From the NCBI RefSeq assembly GCF_000317085.1, contig NC_019702.1, forward strand, positions 1,890,394 through 1,954,393: 64,000 bases of DNA, in the 5' to 3' direction. Below, piece by piece: positions 18,050 to 27,585 of the stretch. This DNA comes from Synechococcus sp. PCC 7502 (GTDB lineage Bacteria; Cyanobacteriota; Cyanobacteriia; Pseudanabaenales; Pseudanabaenaceae). Position numbers and translations under genes: made by a program. The notes below the pieces were generated by a model, which was given only the letters and a program-made list of their open reading frames with translations, ran no database searches and was not told where the DNA came from. Positions within the stretch are counted from its first letter, which is position 1. The number at the start of each line of letters is the position of its first letter.

Positions 18050-19399
18050 TTAACTATCGGCGATCGAAGTTTCTTGATTTACCTCAACATTCTGCTCTAG
18101 GAAAATAATTCCAGCAGGTTCATCATAGCTATATAACTCCGAATAGCGTCCCCAGTCTATAGCAGTAGCTAGTTGGCGTTGTGCTTCATTGGGGCTAAAG
18201 TGTGCTTCTAAAATGTCTAAAATTAGTTCTTCAGGTAACCTTTGATTGCGCTTAGCTTGGAGTAATAGCCTAATTTGCTGAATTAATGGAATATTAGCAA
18301 GCAACTGATTTTGAACCAACTGTTTGCGCTCATCTATGTTCCCAGCAATAAACTGTAAACCCAAAGGGGTGAGGTTAATATCTCCTTCCGTAACCGTAAC
18401 AAAACTCATAAGCTTTGCGGCTTCGACAATAGGAAGAATATCATCCACTTCCAGTTGCAAATCCTGCCCTAAACGATACAAATCCTTCTCTTGCCGATCT
18501 TCCAATAGCTCTAAAAGTCCAGCGATCGAACCAATGCGAACCTGAGGTAAAGACTGATATTTAATTGGCTGTGGCGGTTGGGGAACTTGAATCGGTGGCT
18601 CTTGAATTGGCTCTAATTCAGGATGGGTAAGAATTTTATAAACTTGGTCAACTAATGCTTGAAACTCTGAACTTTTGCGATCGCGGTAATGACTCAAGGT
18701 TACTGGCAAGTCTGCCCTAATCCGCCCAGGATTGCGACCAAGCACAATAATTCGATCTGCCAAAATTACCGCTTCTTCAATCCCGTGGGTGACAATTAAT
18801 ACTGCCTTTGTGGGAATTCGACGTTCTAGCCATAAATCTAATAATTCAAACCTTAAGTTTTCTGCAGTCAGCACATCCAAAGCCGAAAATGGCTCATCCA
18901 TGCATAACAGTTCTGGTTCCACTGCCAATGCTCTAGCAAATCCAACCCTTTGACGCATTCCGCCAGATAGTTCCTTAGGGTAAGCATTTTCAAAGCCATC
19001 TAAGCCAATAATATCGATCATCTTTAAAGCCTTAGCACGGCGGGTAGTTACTTCCACACCCAAAGCTTTTAAGCCTAGTTCCACATTTTCCATGACAGTT
19101 AACCAAGGATATAAGGCAAAAGCCTGAAAAATAATAGCCACACCAGGATTTAACCCTAACATCGGACGATTACGATACAGCACTTGTCCACTACTAGGAG
19201 CAATTAAGCCCGCAATAATCCGCATCAAGGTTGATTTCCCCGATCCAGATGGACCTAACAACGCTACAATCTCACCCGTTTTTAATTGGAGATTAATATT
19301 TTCCAAAATCGGGATTTGCTGACCATTAGGTTGTTGATAGGATTTACCCACCATTTGCAAAGCAATTAATTCCTTTGAGTCAATTTTTGCCTCTACCAT
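18050..19399 (-). CDS. ABC transporter ATPase, nitrate/sulfonate/taurine type with C-terminal AAA-associated domain
   Basis: A 449-residue ATPase. Residues 10-255 are a complete NBD with Walker A GPSGSGKST (49-57), signature LSGGMRQ (144-150) and Walker B LLCMDEP (164-170); the following FSALD is the D-loop region. The family is that of SsuB/TauB/NrtD. Residues about 280-430 form a helical regulatory extension of the AAA-associated (PF09821) type, found in a subset of these ATPases. No permease or binding protein is adjacent, so this is an orphan subunit whose partners lie elsewhere. The start ATG at 19399 is the first in frame. Confidence 0.88.
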   Translation of the reverse strand: MVEAKIDSKELIALQMVGKSYQQPNGQQIPILENINLQLKTGEIVALLGPSGSGKSTLMRIIAGLIAPSSGQVLYRNRPMLGLNPGVAIIFQAFALYPWLTVMENVELGLKALGVEVTTRRAKALKMIDIIGLDGFENAYPKELSGGMRQRVGFARALAVEPELLCMDEPFSALDVLTAENLRFELLDLWLERRIPTKAVLIVTHGIEEAVILADRIIVLGRNPGRIRADLPVTLSHYRDRKSSEFQALVDQVYKILTHPELEPIQEPPIQVPQPPQPIKYQSLPQVRIGSIAGLLELLEDRQEKDLYRLGQDLQLEVDDILPIVEAAKLMSFVTVTEGDINLTPLGLQFIAGNIDERKQLVQNQLLANIPLIQQIRLLLQAKRNQRLPEELILDILEAHFSPNEAQRQLATAIDWGRYSELYSYDEPAGIIFLEQNVEVNQETSIADS

Positions 19400-19817
19400 A
19401 GGGTTTATCGTGATCTGAGTGAGCCTTAAAATCTTATCAAGCTTTGGTTATTACTAAGTATCAACATCTAGGCATCAACAGCAAGCTCAAGAATCATAAC
19501 TTAAGTACCTTAAAATCAGTACCTCAAAAATCCAAGAACTAAAATTGACAGATAGAAAAGCAAGTTAAAAATCAACTTAAAAATAAGTATCAAGAAATTA
19601 TTAAGAAGTGTGACCTAAAAATGCTGTGTATGACCTAATGATTCAAAATATTGATGTGACCATTTGTTTGGAAAAAGCTTTAACATATTTGCTAAGGCTA
19701 TAAATAACCATCCAGTTCTGGAAAGCTGATTGCTTTAGAATGTATCTCTGGCGATCGCTCAAATGCGTTAATTTACAGTTTATTTTTATTCACATTTTTT
19801 CTGTTGGAGGAATTTAG
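19400..19817 (+). promoter_or_regulatory. apc operon promoter and leader region
   Basis: This 418-bp region precedes apcA. Near its middle TGACCTA occurs at 19611-19617 and 19631-19637, 20 bp apart (about two helical turns), with another TGACC at 19657-19661. A possible -10 element TATAAAT lies at 19699-19705, which would give a leader of about 105 nt. A HIP1 octamer follows near 19752. The Shine-Dalgarno GGAGG is at 19806-19810. The repeats are seen directly; their role as operator sites and the -10 choice are inference. Confidence 0.5.
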
Positions 19818-20303
19818 ATGAGTGTAGTCACAAAGTCTATTGTAAATGCGGATGCTGAAGCCCGTTACCTTAGTCCTGGTGAATTAGATCGAATTAAAGG
19901 TTTTGTATCTTCTGGCGAGCGTCGTTTACGCATTGCTCAGACCTTAACCGAATCTCGCGAGCGTATTGTTAAGCAAGCTGGTGACCAATTATTCCAAAAG
20001 CGTCCTGATGTTGTTTCTCCCGGTGGTAATGCCTACGGTGAAGAGCTAACTGCTACCTGCTTAAGAGACCTAGATTACTACCTACGTCTAGTCACCTATG
20101 GAATCGTTTCTGGCGATATTACCCCTATCGAAGAAATTGGTTTAGTAGGCGTAAAAGAAATGTACACATCTCTTGGCACCCCTATTGCTGGTGTAGCTGA
20201 AGGCGTGCGTGGCTTGAAGAGTGTTGCTGCTTCTTTACTATCTGCTGAAGATGCTGCTGAAGCTGGTTACTACTTTGACTATGTTGTCGGTGGATTGTTG
20301 TAA
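19818..20303 (+). CDS. apcA: Allophycocyanin alpha subunit
   Basis: A phycobilisome core protein that binds one phycocyanobilin and passes excitation energy towards the photosystems. The 161-residue length is standard. The chromophore cysteine is Cys81 in [12 protein letters not shown]. The globin-like helices and the C-terminal [10 protein letters not shown] are typical. A strong Shine-Dalgarno (GGAGG, 19806-19810) lies 7 nt before the ATG. It is the first gene of apcA-apcB-apcC, and apcE is not adjacent. Codon use is even and enriched in common codons, as expected for an abundant protein. Confidence 0.98.
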   Translation: MSVVTKSIVNADAEARYLSPGELDRIKGFVSSGERRLRIAQTLTESRERIVKQAGDQLFQKRPDVVSPGGNAYGEELTATCLRDLDYYLRLVTYGIVSGDITPIEEIGLVGVKEMYTSLGTPIAGVAEGVRGLKSVAASLLSAEDAAEAGYYFDYVVGGLL

Positions 20304-20380
20304 TTTACTTGTAATTTTACAAAGCTCCGAGTTTCTATTTCAAATTATAAATAACTGCAAACCTACTAAAAAATATCAAA

Positions 20381-20869
20381 ATGACTCAAGACGCAATTAC
20401 CTCGGTTATTAATACTTACGATGTTCAAGGCAAGTACCTTGATGTCGCTGCTCTCGAAAAACTCAAAGGCTACTTTGCTACTGGTGAGCTCCGTGTGCGT
20501 GCTTCTGCCACCATCAGTGCCAATGCTTCTGTAATCGTTAAGGAAGCTGTTGCTAAGTCTTTGTTGTACTCTGATGTTACTCGTCCAGGTGGCAACATGT
20601 ACACAACTCGCCGCTATGCTGCTTGTATTCGTGACCTAGATTACTACCTACGCTATGCTACCTACGCTATGTTGGCTGGTGACGCTTCCATCTTAGATGA
20701 GCGTGTACTCAATGGTCTTAAAGAAACCTATAACTCTTTAGGCGTACCCATTGTTTCTACAATCCAAGCAATCCAAGCAATCAAGGAAGTAGCTGCTTCT
20801 TTAATTGGCTCTGATGCTGGTAAAGAACTAGGTGTTTACCTTGACTACATCAGCTCTGGTTTAAGCTAA
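20381..20869 (+). CDS. apcB: Allophycocyanin beta subunit
   Basis: Pairs with ApcA to make the trimeric allophycocyanin discs of the phycobilisome core. The 162 residues are one more than is common, with a slightly variable N-terminus ([10 protein letters not shown]). The bilin cysteine is Cys82 in [12 protein letters not shown]. Asn72 in [11 protein letters not shown] matches the position that is gamma-N-methylated in these beta subunits. The gene follows apcA after 77 bp. A stable hairpin downstream (20882-20968) separates it from apcC and probably sets the ratio of apcAB to apcC message. Confidence 0.98.
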   Translation: MTQDAITSVINTYDVQGKYLDVAALEKLKGYFATGELRVRASATISANASVIVKEAVAKSLLYSDVTRPGGNMYTTRRYAACIRDLDYYLRYATYAMLAGDASILDERVLNGLKETYNSLGVPIVSTIQAIQAIKEVAASLIGSDAGKELGVYLDYISSGLS

Positions 20870-20881
20870 CTCAGGGTTGTG

Positions 20882-20968
20882 GGCGTGGAAGTAGTGGTTA
20901 ACTAGTTAAGCTATTGCAGGCTAAGTTCTTTGGCTTTAATGTTTAGCTGCTGTCGCTACTTCCTCGCC
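20882..20968 (+). promoter_or_regulatory. apcB-apcC intercistronic stem-loop
   Basis: Two 13-base arms, 20882-20894 (GGCGTGGAAGTAG) and 20956-20968 (CTACTTCCTCGCC), pair with one mismatch around a 61-nt loop. The loop contains a perfect 12-bp palindrome TTAACTAGTTAA at 20898-20909. No long T run follows, so it looks like a processing or RNA-stability element, or partial terminator, rather than a full rho-independent terminator. Confidence 0.65.
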
Positions 20969-21040
20969 TAATTTTATGAATATCAATATTAAAGATTTTT
21001 AATCCAAACTTAATTTAGTTACCCCTAAAGGAGAAATTAT

Positions 21041-21244
21041 ATGCGGTTGTTTAAGGTTACCGCCGTTGTACCCAGTCAGACTCGCATTAGGACTCAGCGC
21101 GAGTTGCAAAATACTTACTTTACTAAGCTAATCTCCTACGATAACTGGTTCCGTGAACAACAACGCATTACCAAAGCGGGTGGGAGAATTATTAAAGTTG
21201 AATTGGCTACTGGCAAAATTGGAGCTAATACTGGTTTGTCCTAA
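21041..21244 (+). CDS. apcC: Phycobilisome 7.8-kDa core linker
   Basis: A small basic linker that caps and stabilises the allophycocyanin trimer of the core. The 67-residue protein is a single CpcD-like linker domain, with MRLFKVTAVVPS at the start, TRIRTQRELQNTYFTKL in the middle and GGRIIKVELATGK near the end. The length is exactly that of the family. A Shine-Dalgarno-like AAAGGAGA (21027-21034) precedes the ATG. It is the last gene of the operon, and a terminator follows at 21268-21318. Confidence 0.97.
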   Translation: MRLFKVTAVVPSQTRIRTQRELQNTYFTKLISYDNWFREQQRITKAGGRIIKVELATGKIGANTGLS

Positions 21245-21267
21245 TCAAAAGATTAATAATTTTCAGA

Positions 21268-21318
21268 AGAACTAAGTTGGCACGGATATAGATAAGTGTC
21301 ATTCTTGGTTCTTTTTTT
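21268..21318 (+). terminator. Rho-independent terminator after apcC
   Basis: The arm AGAACTAAG (21268-21276) pairs with CTTGGTTCT (about 21304-21312), allowing a G-U pair. An inner GCAC/GTGT pairing follows, and the stem runs straight into seven T residues (21312-21318). The position 24 bp after the apcC stop fits the end of the apc operon. Confidence 0.75.
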
Positions 21319-21405
21319 GTGAAAATTTTTCACATCAGCAGTGAGATCGAGTTCAAGGAAAGTAAAAGAGGTCTAGACCAAATCGAAAAGGACTCCTAGA
21401 TAGCA

Positions 21406-21864
21406 TTAGTTACTTACAGTTACTTTAAAGGTAAATTTGAAGGGTTTAAAGATTGATCCTTTTTGGGGAGTTCCAGTTAATTCCAAATCATATATACCTA
21501 CTTTGGGAAATGTAATATCTGCACTAGGGATATTTTTATACCCTTCTGTGGATAATGGCTTTAGTACAGGTTTAAATAAAGAAACTAGATTTTTGGAACG
21601 AGGCTCTTTATAGATTTCTAACTTACAATCACACTGATTTAAGGGAATAATCTGACCACCAATTTTAGTTAACGCAAACCAAGCTTGTGAAGACTTTCCA
21701 GCTTTAGCAATGTCATTTGGTTCAATATGAAGTGTTGCGCCTACATTACCAAATGAATCGGTTTCGGTGTAATGACTATAGGCAGAATCATTACATAACT
21801 CACTACTTATAAATACAAAAAATATTGATATTAAAGTAGTTCGAGTTGCGGATAGGAAATTCAT
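21406..21864 (-). CDS. Conserved secreted protein of unknown function
   Basis: A 152-residue protein with an N-terminal signal-like segment (about 1-29, hydrophobic from ISIFFVF) and a mature part that looks like a single beta sandwich. Recognisable stretches are GNVGATLHIEPND, FALTKIGGQIIPLNQCDC and FPKVGIYDLELTGTP. I believe similar proteins occur across cyanobacteria, and the layout recalls YtkA/FixH-like periplasmic domains, but I cannot confirm a family. The Cys-x-Cys in the middle could bind metal or form a disulfide. It is the end of a minus-strand run after the DUF389 gene. Confidence 0.7.
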   Translation of the reverse strand: MNFLSATRTTLISIFFVFISSELCNDSAYSHYTETDSFGNVGATLHIEPNDIAKAGKSSQAWFALTKIGGQIIPLNQCDCKLEIYKEPRSKNLVSLFKPVLKPLSTEGYKNIPSADITFPKVGIYDLELTGTPQKGSIFKPFKFTFKVTVSN

Positions 21865-21976
21865 AATTTATTGTTAGATACAGATTTATGTAGCTATGAA
21901 ATTTACAAGACATTATTCATAGTAAATTCTGACCTAAAACCAACTAAAGTGAAAGTAAAGCAGGAGAAATCTTAAT

Positions 21977-23059
21977 TTAGTTATTGCCCATTGGATTATT
22001 CCTAGTATTTTCATCATCTAGGCTATTATTCCTAACTTCCTTAACATAACTTACTTCAAAGATCAAAGTAAAAGGTCTGCCCATTTGCTTCTGTACAAAT
22101 TCTTCTAATAGCTCAACTTGACGGGGAGTAACTGGGTCTTGGGCATAGACATTTAGGTTAACTTCTGGTGGGTTTGCTAACCAATTTGTCCTAAACCTAA
22201 TTAATCCTAAACGCCTAAATGTTTCCGTTTGAGTAAGTAATGCTTGACGCAGACTCGTTTCTAGGCGGGCTTGGTTAACTAACTGGGAAAATCCAAACCC
22301 AAGGGGAATAGCAATTATAGAGGTTAAAGCTAGGGCAGTTACTAGGGCTTTGCGGGCTTGGGTGAAGGGGGCATAACCTGATCCTAAAAATGCCAACATA
22401 CAGGCGAGGGAAATTCCAAGTAGGTTAGTTAAAAATAGTAAACTAGCACCCCAACTAAAAGCCCAATTTGCTTGAGATAGACCTAAGCCAATTACACAAA
22501 CTGGAGGCATTAAAGCTACGGCGATCGCTGTTCCCGCCACTGTGCCAGATACTTTGGATTCCACTTTGGCATACCCCCCAATTCCTCCTGCGGCTACGGC
22601 AATGCCTAAGTCGAGAAGTGTGGGCTGAGTACGAGCTAAAATTTCACTACCAAAACTACTAATGCCTGCGATCCAGCCAAGAGTACAGGATAAAACTATG
22701 CCAATGCTAACTCCGATCGCTAAGGAGATAGCACTTTGCCGAAATAAAAGGGAATCTCCCACCAATGCCCCAAATCCTAAAGCCCGAATTGGTAGCATCA
22801 ATGGTGCAATAATCATGGCTCCAATAATTACACCAGCACTATTTGATAGGAGTCCAAAGGTAGCGATCGCACAGGAACTAATTACTAGAACTAAGTAGGG
22901 AATATCTAATTTCGCCTCATCCAATAATTCTGCGGTGATTTGCTCAGTATGGGGGCGATCTGCTTGATGCCAAGCTAGTTTTGCTGCTGTATTTTGATAA
23001 ACCAACTTTGTTTTAAATAGCAAGTTATCTATAAATCTATGGTGAAAGGGCTTACTCAT
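21977..23059 (-). CDS. DUF389-family membrane protein
   Basis: A 360-residue protein with a soluble N-terminus followed by several hydrophobic segments (about residues 50-250). The DUF389 core carries SAGVIIGAMIIAPLMLPI and GSVAGTAIAVALMPPV-like Gly/Pro-rich membrane motifs typical of the family (here SGTVAGTAIAVALMPPVCV near 170-190). The C-terminal ~90 residues are soluble. The biochemical role of DUF389 proteins is unsettled. It is divergent from pstS with a 177-bp spacer and lies 112 bp upstream of a secreted-protein gene on the same strand. Confidence 0.88.
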   Translation of the reverse strand: MSKPFHHRFIDNLLFKTKLVYQNTAAKLAWHQADRPHTEQITAELLDEAKLDIPYLVLVISSCAIATFGLLSNSAGVIIGAMIIAPLMLPIRALGFGALVGDSLLFRQSAISLAIGVSIGIVLSCTLGWIAGISSFGSEILARTQPTLLDLGIAVAAGGIGGYAKVESKVSGTVAGTAIAVALMPPVCVIGLGLSQANWAFSWGASLLFLTNLLGISLACMLAFLGSGYAPFTQARKALVTALALTSIIAIPLGFGFSQLVNQARLETSLRQALLTQTETFRRLGLIRFRTNWLANPPEVNLNVYAQDPVTPRQVELLEEFVQKQMGRPFTLIFEVSYVKEVRNNSLDDENTRNNPMGNN

Positions 23060-23236
23060 AGCAACTGTTCCAGATTTAGTACCAGAATAACCTGATGTGT
23101 AAGTATTTTTATTTTAAGCTTTTAAGCTATTATCCTGAGGTTCTTTGAGCTAACGAAAATTCAAGCTCCTAATTAGTGCAGTATGAAAAAATTTAAGAAA
23201 ACCTTAAATTACTGATAGTGAATTTCAGATATTCTC

Positions 23237-24325
23237 ATGGTTGGAGTTTACCCAAAATATATGCTAGTTTCCCGCCGCTATGGAATATACCTAATGTTTG
23301 GTGCGATCGGTTTTAGCTTAAATGCTTGTGCTAATTCCCAACAGCCAGCCACTGATAATCAACAGCAAAATAATCAGCCTATATCCCTCTATGGTGCTGG
23401 TGCATCTTTCCCTGCTCCTCTTTATCAGCGTTGGTTTGCTGAATACAGTAAACTTCATCCAAATATTAGGATTAGTTATCAATCTATCGGATCTGCTGCT
23501 GGGGTAAATCAGTTTATTTCTCAGACCGTAGATTTTGCTGCCAGTGATTTAGCTATGACCCCAGACGAAATCGCCCAAGTTCCAAAAGAAAATGGCGCAG
23601 TTTTATTGCCAATGACCGCAGGTAGTGTTGTGCTGGCATACAATTTACCAGGAGTTCCCGAGCTTAAGCTATCTCGGCAGGTATATGTGGATATTTTTTT
23701 GGGCAAAATTAAGAGATGGAATGATGCGGCGATCGCTAACCTGAATCCCAATGCTAAACTACCTAAATCTAAAATTTTTGTGATTTATCGGGCTGATGGT
23801 AGTGGCACTACAGGTTTATTTACTAAGCATCTTAGTGCTATTAGTCCAGAGTGGAAATCTCAAGTTGGCGAGGGTGCTGCGGTTAAGTTTCCCATCGGTT
23901 CAGGGGCAAAGGGAAATGAAGGCGTAACCGCTCAAGTTATTCAAACTCCTAATGCGATCGCCTATGTTGAATATGTCTATGCCAAGGAAAATAAACTGAC
24001 AACGGCTGCCCTAGAGAATAAATCAGGAAAGTATGTGCAAGCTACCACGGCATCAGTGACTAACTCCATAAATGGCATTGAATTAGATGAAAATCTGATT
24101 GGTTTTGCTCCCGATCCAGTGGGAGAAGATTCCTATCCAATCGCTAGCTATAGTTGGATTTTACTGTATGCCAAGTATGAAAAGCCAGCACAGGCGCAAG
24201 CTCTAAGAAATGTATTCAAGTGGGCGATTTCCGATGGTCAAAAATATAGTGAGGCAATAGGCTATGTTCCTTTACCTGTATCAGTAATCCCAAAAGTAGA
24301 AGCAGCGATCGATAAAATTAGCTGA
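23237..24325 (+). CDS. pstS: Phosphate ABC transporter substrate-binding lipoprotein PstS
   Basis: A periplasmic phosphate receptor. It has a basic N-terminus, a hydrophobic segment and a lipobox ending LNAC, so the mature protein is a lipoprotein beginning at about Cys31. The binding-protein fold is marked by LYGAGASFPAPLYQRW, the phosphate-loop GSAAGVNQFI near residue 82, and YRADGSGTTGLFTKHL near 185. An alternative start is the ATG at 23261. pstC, pstA and pstB are not adjacent, so this is a stand-alone pstS. I looked for cyanobacterial Pho boxes upstream and found no convincing pair of repeats. Confidence 0.95.
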   Translation: MVGVYPKYMLVSRRYGIYLMFGAIGFSLNACANSQQPATDNQQQNNQPISLYGAGASFPAPLYQRWFAEYSKLHPNIRISYQSIGSAAGVNQFISQTVDFAASDLAMTPDEIAQVPKENGAVLLPMTAGSVVLAYNLPGVPELKLSRQVYVDIFLGKIKRWNDAAIANLNPNAKLPKSKIFVIYRADGSGTTGLFTKHLSAISPEWKSQVGEGAAVKFPIGSGAKGNEGVTAQVIQTPNAIAYVEYVYAKENKLTTAALENKSGKYVQATTASVTNSINGIELDENLIGFAPDPVGEDSYPIASYSWILLYAKYEKPAQAQALRNVFKWAISDGQKYSEAIGYVPLPVSVIPKVEAAIDKIS

Positions 24326-24466
24326 AACTTAGCAAACCAATCTTGACTAATAATCAGTTAGATTTATTTTGGTATTTCTTGAGCCATAATTAATCTGGGT
24401 TTGAAAGCCTTGATCAAAAAATTGTATTTCTAAACAAGAATCTGTCCTGATAATTAAAGTAAATCT

Positions 24467-25567
24467 TTGCTCATTAACCTATCTTTTTTATCATCAAAGC
24501 CAACGGGCATAAGTGTTTATGCTAAAAATCTCTGTAATTATTTAGGGAGATCGCTTGATTCAACTTTACTTATATCTAAGCCTGCTTTAGCATCATTTTC
24601 CCAATTATGCCTTGACTCATCAAAATATTATTTGATTCCCGACACCATGACCCCGATCCAAGGCACAAGAGGACATGCAGCCAGATTAGCTTGGACACAA
24701 TGGCAATTACCAAAGATTTATCAAGAGCTTAGATCAAATCTACTTTTTTCACCTGTGGCTGAAGCTCCTATATTTACTAAATGTCGTTATGTAGTTACGA
24801 TCCATGACATCATTCCTGTGAGATTTCCCCGATGGTCATCCTCTTTAACCTATTACTATCGCTTTTGGGTACCTTTAGTTTTGAATCAGGCGGAACATAT
24901 TATTTGTAATTCTGAAGCTACAGCCAAGGACGTTAGCAGCTTTTTTAATATTCCATCTGCAAAAATTACGCCGATTTTACTTGCCTATGACCACCTCCAT
25001 TTTTATGAACAAGATGTTGTTCTGTCACCCAAGATTCCTTACTTTCTCTATGTGGGTCGCCACGATCGCTATAAAAATCTGGAACGATTGATTGCTGCCT
25101 TTGCTTCTTTGAAAAATCATCAAGATTATCAACTGTGGATTGCGGGGGCTAGCGATCGCCGTTTTACCCCAGATTTACACACCCAAGCTCAAGCATTAGG
25201 CATATCCAGCTTAGTTAAGTTCATAGACTATGTGACCTACGCCCAATTACCAGACCTAATCCGAGGGGCGATCGCCTTAGTATTTCCGAGTTTATGGGAA
25301 GGCTTTGGATTACCAGTTTTAGAGGCTATGGCTTGTGGCACACCTGTGATTACTTCCAATTTATCTTCTTTGCCAGAAGTAGTTGGAGATGCAGGAATTT
25401 TAATTGATCCCTATAACGTGGGGGCGATCGCTGATAGCATGCAAACGATTGGAGAATCGGCTAGTTTACGTTCCCAGCTTAGAAACTTAGGATTAATTAG
25501 AGCCAAGCAATTTCGATGGGAAACCACATCTGCCCTAACTGCTGAAGTTTTGCAGCGATTTATCTAA
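24467..25567 (+). CDS. Glycosyltransferase family 4
   Basis: A 366-residue retaining GT-B glycosyltransferase of the GT4 class. The N-terminal domain opens with the glycine-rich acceptor loop [13 protein letters not shown]. The C-terminal donor domain has [12 protein letters not shown], the E-x7-E motif in [18 protein letters not shown], and GDAGILIDP. It probably adds a sugar from a nucleotide-sugar to a cell-surface polysaccharide or glycolipid. Donor and acceptor cannot be read from sequence. The start is TTG at 24467; an upstream in-frame TAA excludes a longer form. No other surface-polysaccharide genes adjoin it. Confidence 0.9.
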   Translation: MLINLSFLSSKPTGISVYAKNLCNYLGRSLDSTLLISKPALASFSQLCLDSSKYYLIPDTMTPIQGTRGHAARLAWTQWQLPKIYQELRSNLLFSPVAEAPIFTKCRYVVTIHDIIPVRFPRWSSSLTYYYRFWVPLVLNQAEHIICNSEATAKDVSSFFNIPSAKITPILLAYDHLHFYEQDVVLSPKIPYFLYVGRHDRYKNLERLIAAFASLKNHQDYQLWIAGASDRRFTPDLHTQAQALGISSLVKFIDYVTYAQLPDLIRGAIALVFPSLWEGFGLPVLEAMACGTPVITSNLSSLPEVVGDAGILIDPYNVGAIADSMQTIGESASLRSQLRNLGLIRAKQFRWETTSALTAEVLQRFI

Positions 25568-25655
25568 ACTTTAAATTTAGGATTTTGCCTAGATTTCCAC
25601 ATAAGATTGCCGCCAACCCACTTTAGAACCTTTGATTTAAGCCTAACTAGAGACC

Positions 25656-26591
25656 ATGCAGAAACACCATCTGGATAAAACAAATTTCAGTAAAATTGAT
25701 GCCCTGATCAAGCACCTAAATTTGGTGAAGCAAATTGCCGAATCTGGTTACTGGATTACTACCGATGAACTATGTAACCTCCTAAGCTTTGATAGTGCAG
25801 AGTTAGAAATACTAAATGGGCAAGAGCCCAACTATAGCTTTGCTTGGCGTAATTTTACGATCTCCCAAGTTACGCGTCAGGGTAGTACTAAACTGTGGAG
25901 GATTTTTGATCGACAAATTTCCGAGCCAACTCCCGAAATTGTTTCGATGCCTAAACAGCAACAACTTCAAGCCTCTCCATCTGTATCAGTTTTGGAAGAA
26001 GGTAAGATTATTTCCTCTGAGTATGCTTGGGTTGAAAACTTTTTAACGGCGGCACAGCATGAGAAATTACTGGCGTTTGTGCGATCGCAAGAACAGTACT
26101 TTGTCCCTTCTGCTAATTCTGCCAATGATCCAGACTATCGGCGATCACAGGTGTTGCATAATTTCCCAGAGTTTGCCGAAATTATCAAAAATCGGATTAA
26201 TGCCATTTCCCCCTATATCCAGACCTATTTACGCATAGATAGTTTTACCCCAAGCCGCATTGAAATCCAGCTAACTATGCATAATCATGGCAACTATTAC
26301 AAAATTCATAACGATAATGGTAGCCCTGACTGCGCCAATCGAGTTTTGACCTTTGTCTATTATTTTTATCGGGAACCCAAAGCTTTTACGGGCGGGGAGT
26401 TAGTCCTATACGACAGTCAAATTGCTAACAATAGCTACGTTGCTGCTAGTACCTATAAGACTGTTCAGCCTCAAAATAATAGTATTGTCTTTTTCCCTAG
26501 CTACTATATGCATGAGGTGCTGCCTGTAACTTGTCCTTCACAGGCTTTTCTTGATAGTCGGTTTACGATTAATGGCTGGATTCGTAACTAG
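25656..26591 (+). CDS. 2-oxoglutarate/Fe(II)-dependent dioxygenase (prolyl 4-hydroxylase type)
   Basis: A 311-residue protein. The C-terminal half (about 120-311) is a P4Hc-type double-stranded beta helix with the facial triad His218-x-Asp220 and His286, and Arg302 as the likely 2-oxoglutarate anchor. The segment TGGELVLYD before the last strand is typical. The N-terminal ~100 residues look like a small helix-turn-helix-like or substrate-binding region of unknown type. Hydroxylation of a peptide or small molecule is likely; the substrate is unknown. It lies 64 bp before the arsR-type gene on the same strand. Confidence 0.88.
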   Translation: MQKHHLDKTNFSKIDALIKHLNLVKQIAESGYWITTDELCNLLSFDSAELEILNGQEPNYSFAWRNFTISQVTRQGSTKLWRIFDRQISEPTPEIVSMPKQQQLQASPSVSVLEEGKIISSEYAWVENFLTAAQHEKLLAFVRSQEQYFVPSANSANDPDYRRSQVLHNFPEFAEIIKNRINAISPYIQTYLRIDSFTPSRIEIQLTMHNHGNYYKIHNDNGSPDCANRVLTFVYYFYREPKAFTGGELVLYDSQIANNSYVAASTYKTVQPQNNSIVFFPSYYMHEVLPVTCPSQAFLDSRFTINGWIRN

Positions 26592-26655
26592 CAAATTGCT
26601 GTACAGGAATTGATAAGTTTAGGAACCATAAAAATCAGAGGGATTTTATGGAATA

Positions 26656-26973
26656 ATGCAACTTATGCGTAAAATGACCTTCCCGACCCTAGAGCAAATA
26701 TCCCTAACCTCTGTACTCTATGCCTTAAGCGATCCCACCCGATTGCAAATTGTCAAAAGTCTGGCAGAAAAAGAGGAAATGACCTGTTGCTCATTTGTGT
26801 TTAAGTCGGCGATCGCTAAATCCACACTATCTCATCACTTTAAGGTACTCAGAGATGCGGGTGTAATTCTGACTCGAGCTGAGGGTACCCAAGGCATTAA
26901 TTCTTTACGCAAGCAAGATTTAGACCAAAGGTTTCCGGGAATGCTAGATGCGATCCTTAGAGTTACTGATTAG
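26656..26973 (+). CDS. ArsR-family transcriptional regulator
   Basis: A 105-residue winged-helix repressor. The conserved ALSDPTRLQIVKSL lies at 23-36 and the recognition helix region STLSHHFKVLRDAGV at 56-70. A Cys-Cys pair at 44-45 sits near the usual metal-sensing helix, but the classical CxC of ArsR is not present, so the inducer is unclear. The first ATG is used here, though ATGs at residues 4 and 7 are alternatives. It is close to the oxygenase gene upstream. Its last 4 bp overlap the stop of the convergent secreted-protein gene. Confidence 0.9.
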   Translation: MQLMRKMTFPTLEQISLTSVLYALSDPTRLQIVKSLAEKEEMTCCSFVFKSAIAKSTLSHHFKVLRDAGVILTRAEGTQGINSLRKQDLDQRFPGMLDAILRVTD

Positions 26974-27455
26974 GGTTTCTCTGTAACTTGGAGTAAATAG
27001 GGATAGGAAGCATTAATATCGTATGAGCCAATCCAAATTTCGTAAGTCCCCTTAAGCCATTCACCGGCGATCGCTGGGTTACGTCCATTAGTATCATCGC
27101 TACACCAACTTCCACCTGGACCTTTAATCAGTAAAACGGTATCTCCAGGGCTTAAGACCTTAAGGTTTAAAAACTTGAAGTTTCCAGTTAGAGTAAGTTT
27201 ATGGTCTGGCAAGGCATCGACAAAGCCTATACATTCACCTGTTTCGGTTTTAGCTCTACCAGAAATTTTTGTGGTTGCTTCGCCACCACCGCTAATACCT
27301 TGAAGTACCTGGGGATCATGGGTGAATTTAGGAGTAAGGGTTAGGTCTTGAAATAGGACTACTGATTTTTTCGTAGGTATAGGTTGGGCATTGACCGATG
27401 GGGACAGCAGCAGTATTCCTAAAAGGCTAAATTTGAGTAGATTATAAACTTGCAT
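26970..27455 (-). CDS. Secreted protein of unknown function
   Basis: A 161-residue protein with a clear signal peptide (about 1-23, cleavage after VNA). The mature part is a beta-rich domain with a conserved-looking GISGGGEA segment, ECIGFVDALPDHKLTL and a C-terminal GTYEIWIGSYD strand, resembling bacterial pre-peptidase-like beta sandwiches. Two cysteines in the mature part (in ECIGF and SWCSD) may form a disulfide. I believe relatives occur in other cyanobacteria but have no function for them. The gene is convergent with the ArsR-type gene and overlaps it by 4 bp. Confidence 0.75.
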   Translation of the reverse strand: MQVYNLLKFSLLGILLLSPSVNAQPIPTKKSVVLFQDLTLTPKFTHDPQVLQGISGGGEATTKISGRAKTETGECIGFVDALPDHKLTLTGNFKFLNLKVLSPGDTVLLIKGPGGSWCSDDTNGRNPAIAGEWLKGTYEIWIGSYDINASYPYLLQVTEKP

Positions 27456-27585
27456 ACATAGCTAAATGGGGTAGTTAAATGCGTTACGGGTAGGAATCAC
27501 TTGTGGAGCAGGTACTGGTTTAATATAAACTTAACTTGTATTTTCATTTATATTTTCGTTTGTAATTTTTAAGAGGTAGATAAAA

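Noticed and set aside
23060-23236. Pho boxes upstream of pstS
   Set aside because: AACCTTAAA-like bases occur once, but there is no pair of CTTAACCT-type repeats with the usual spacing.
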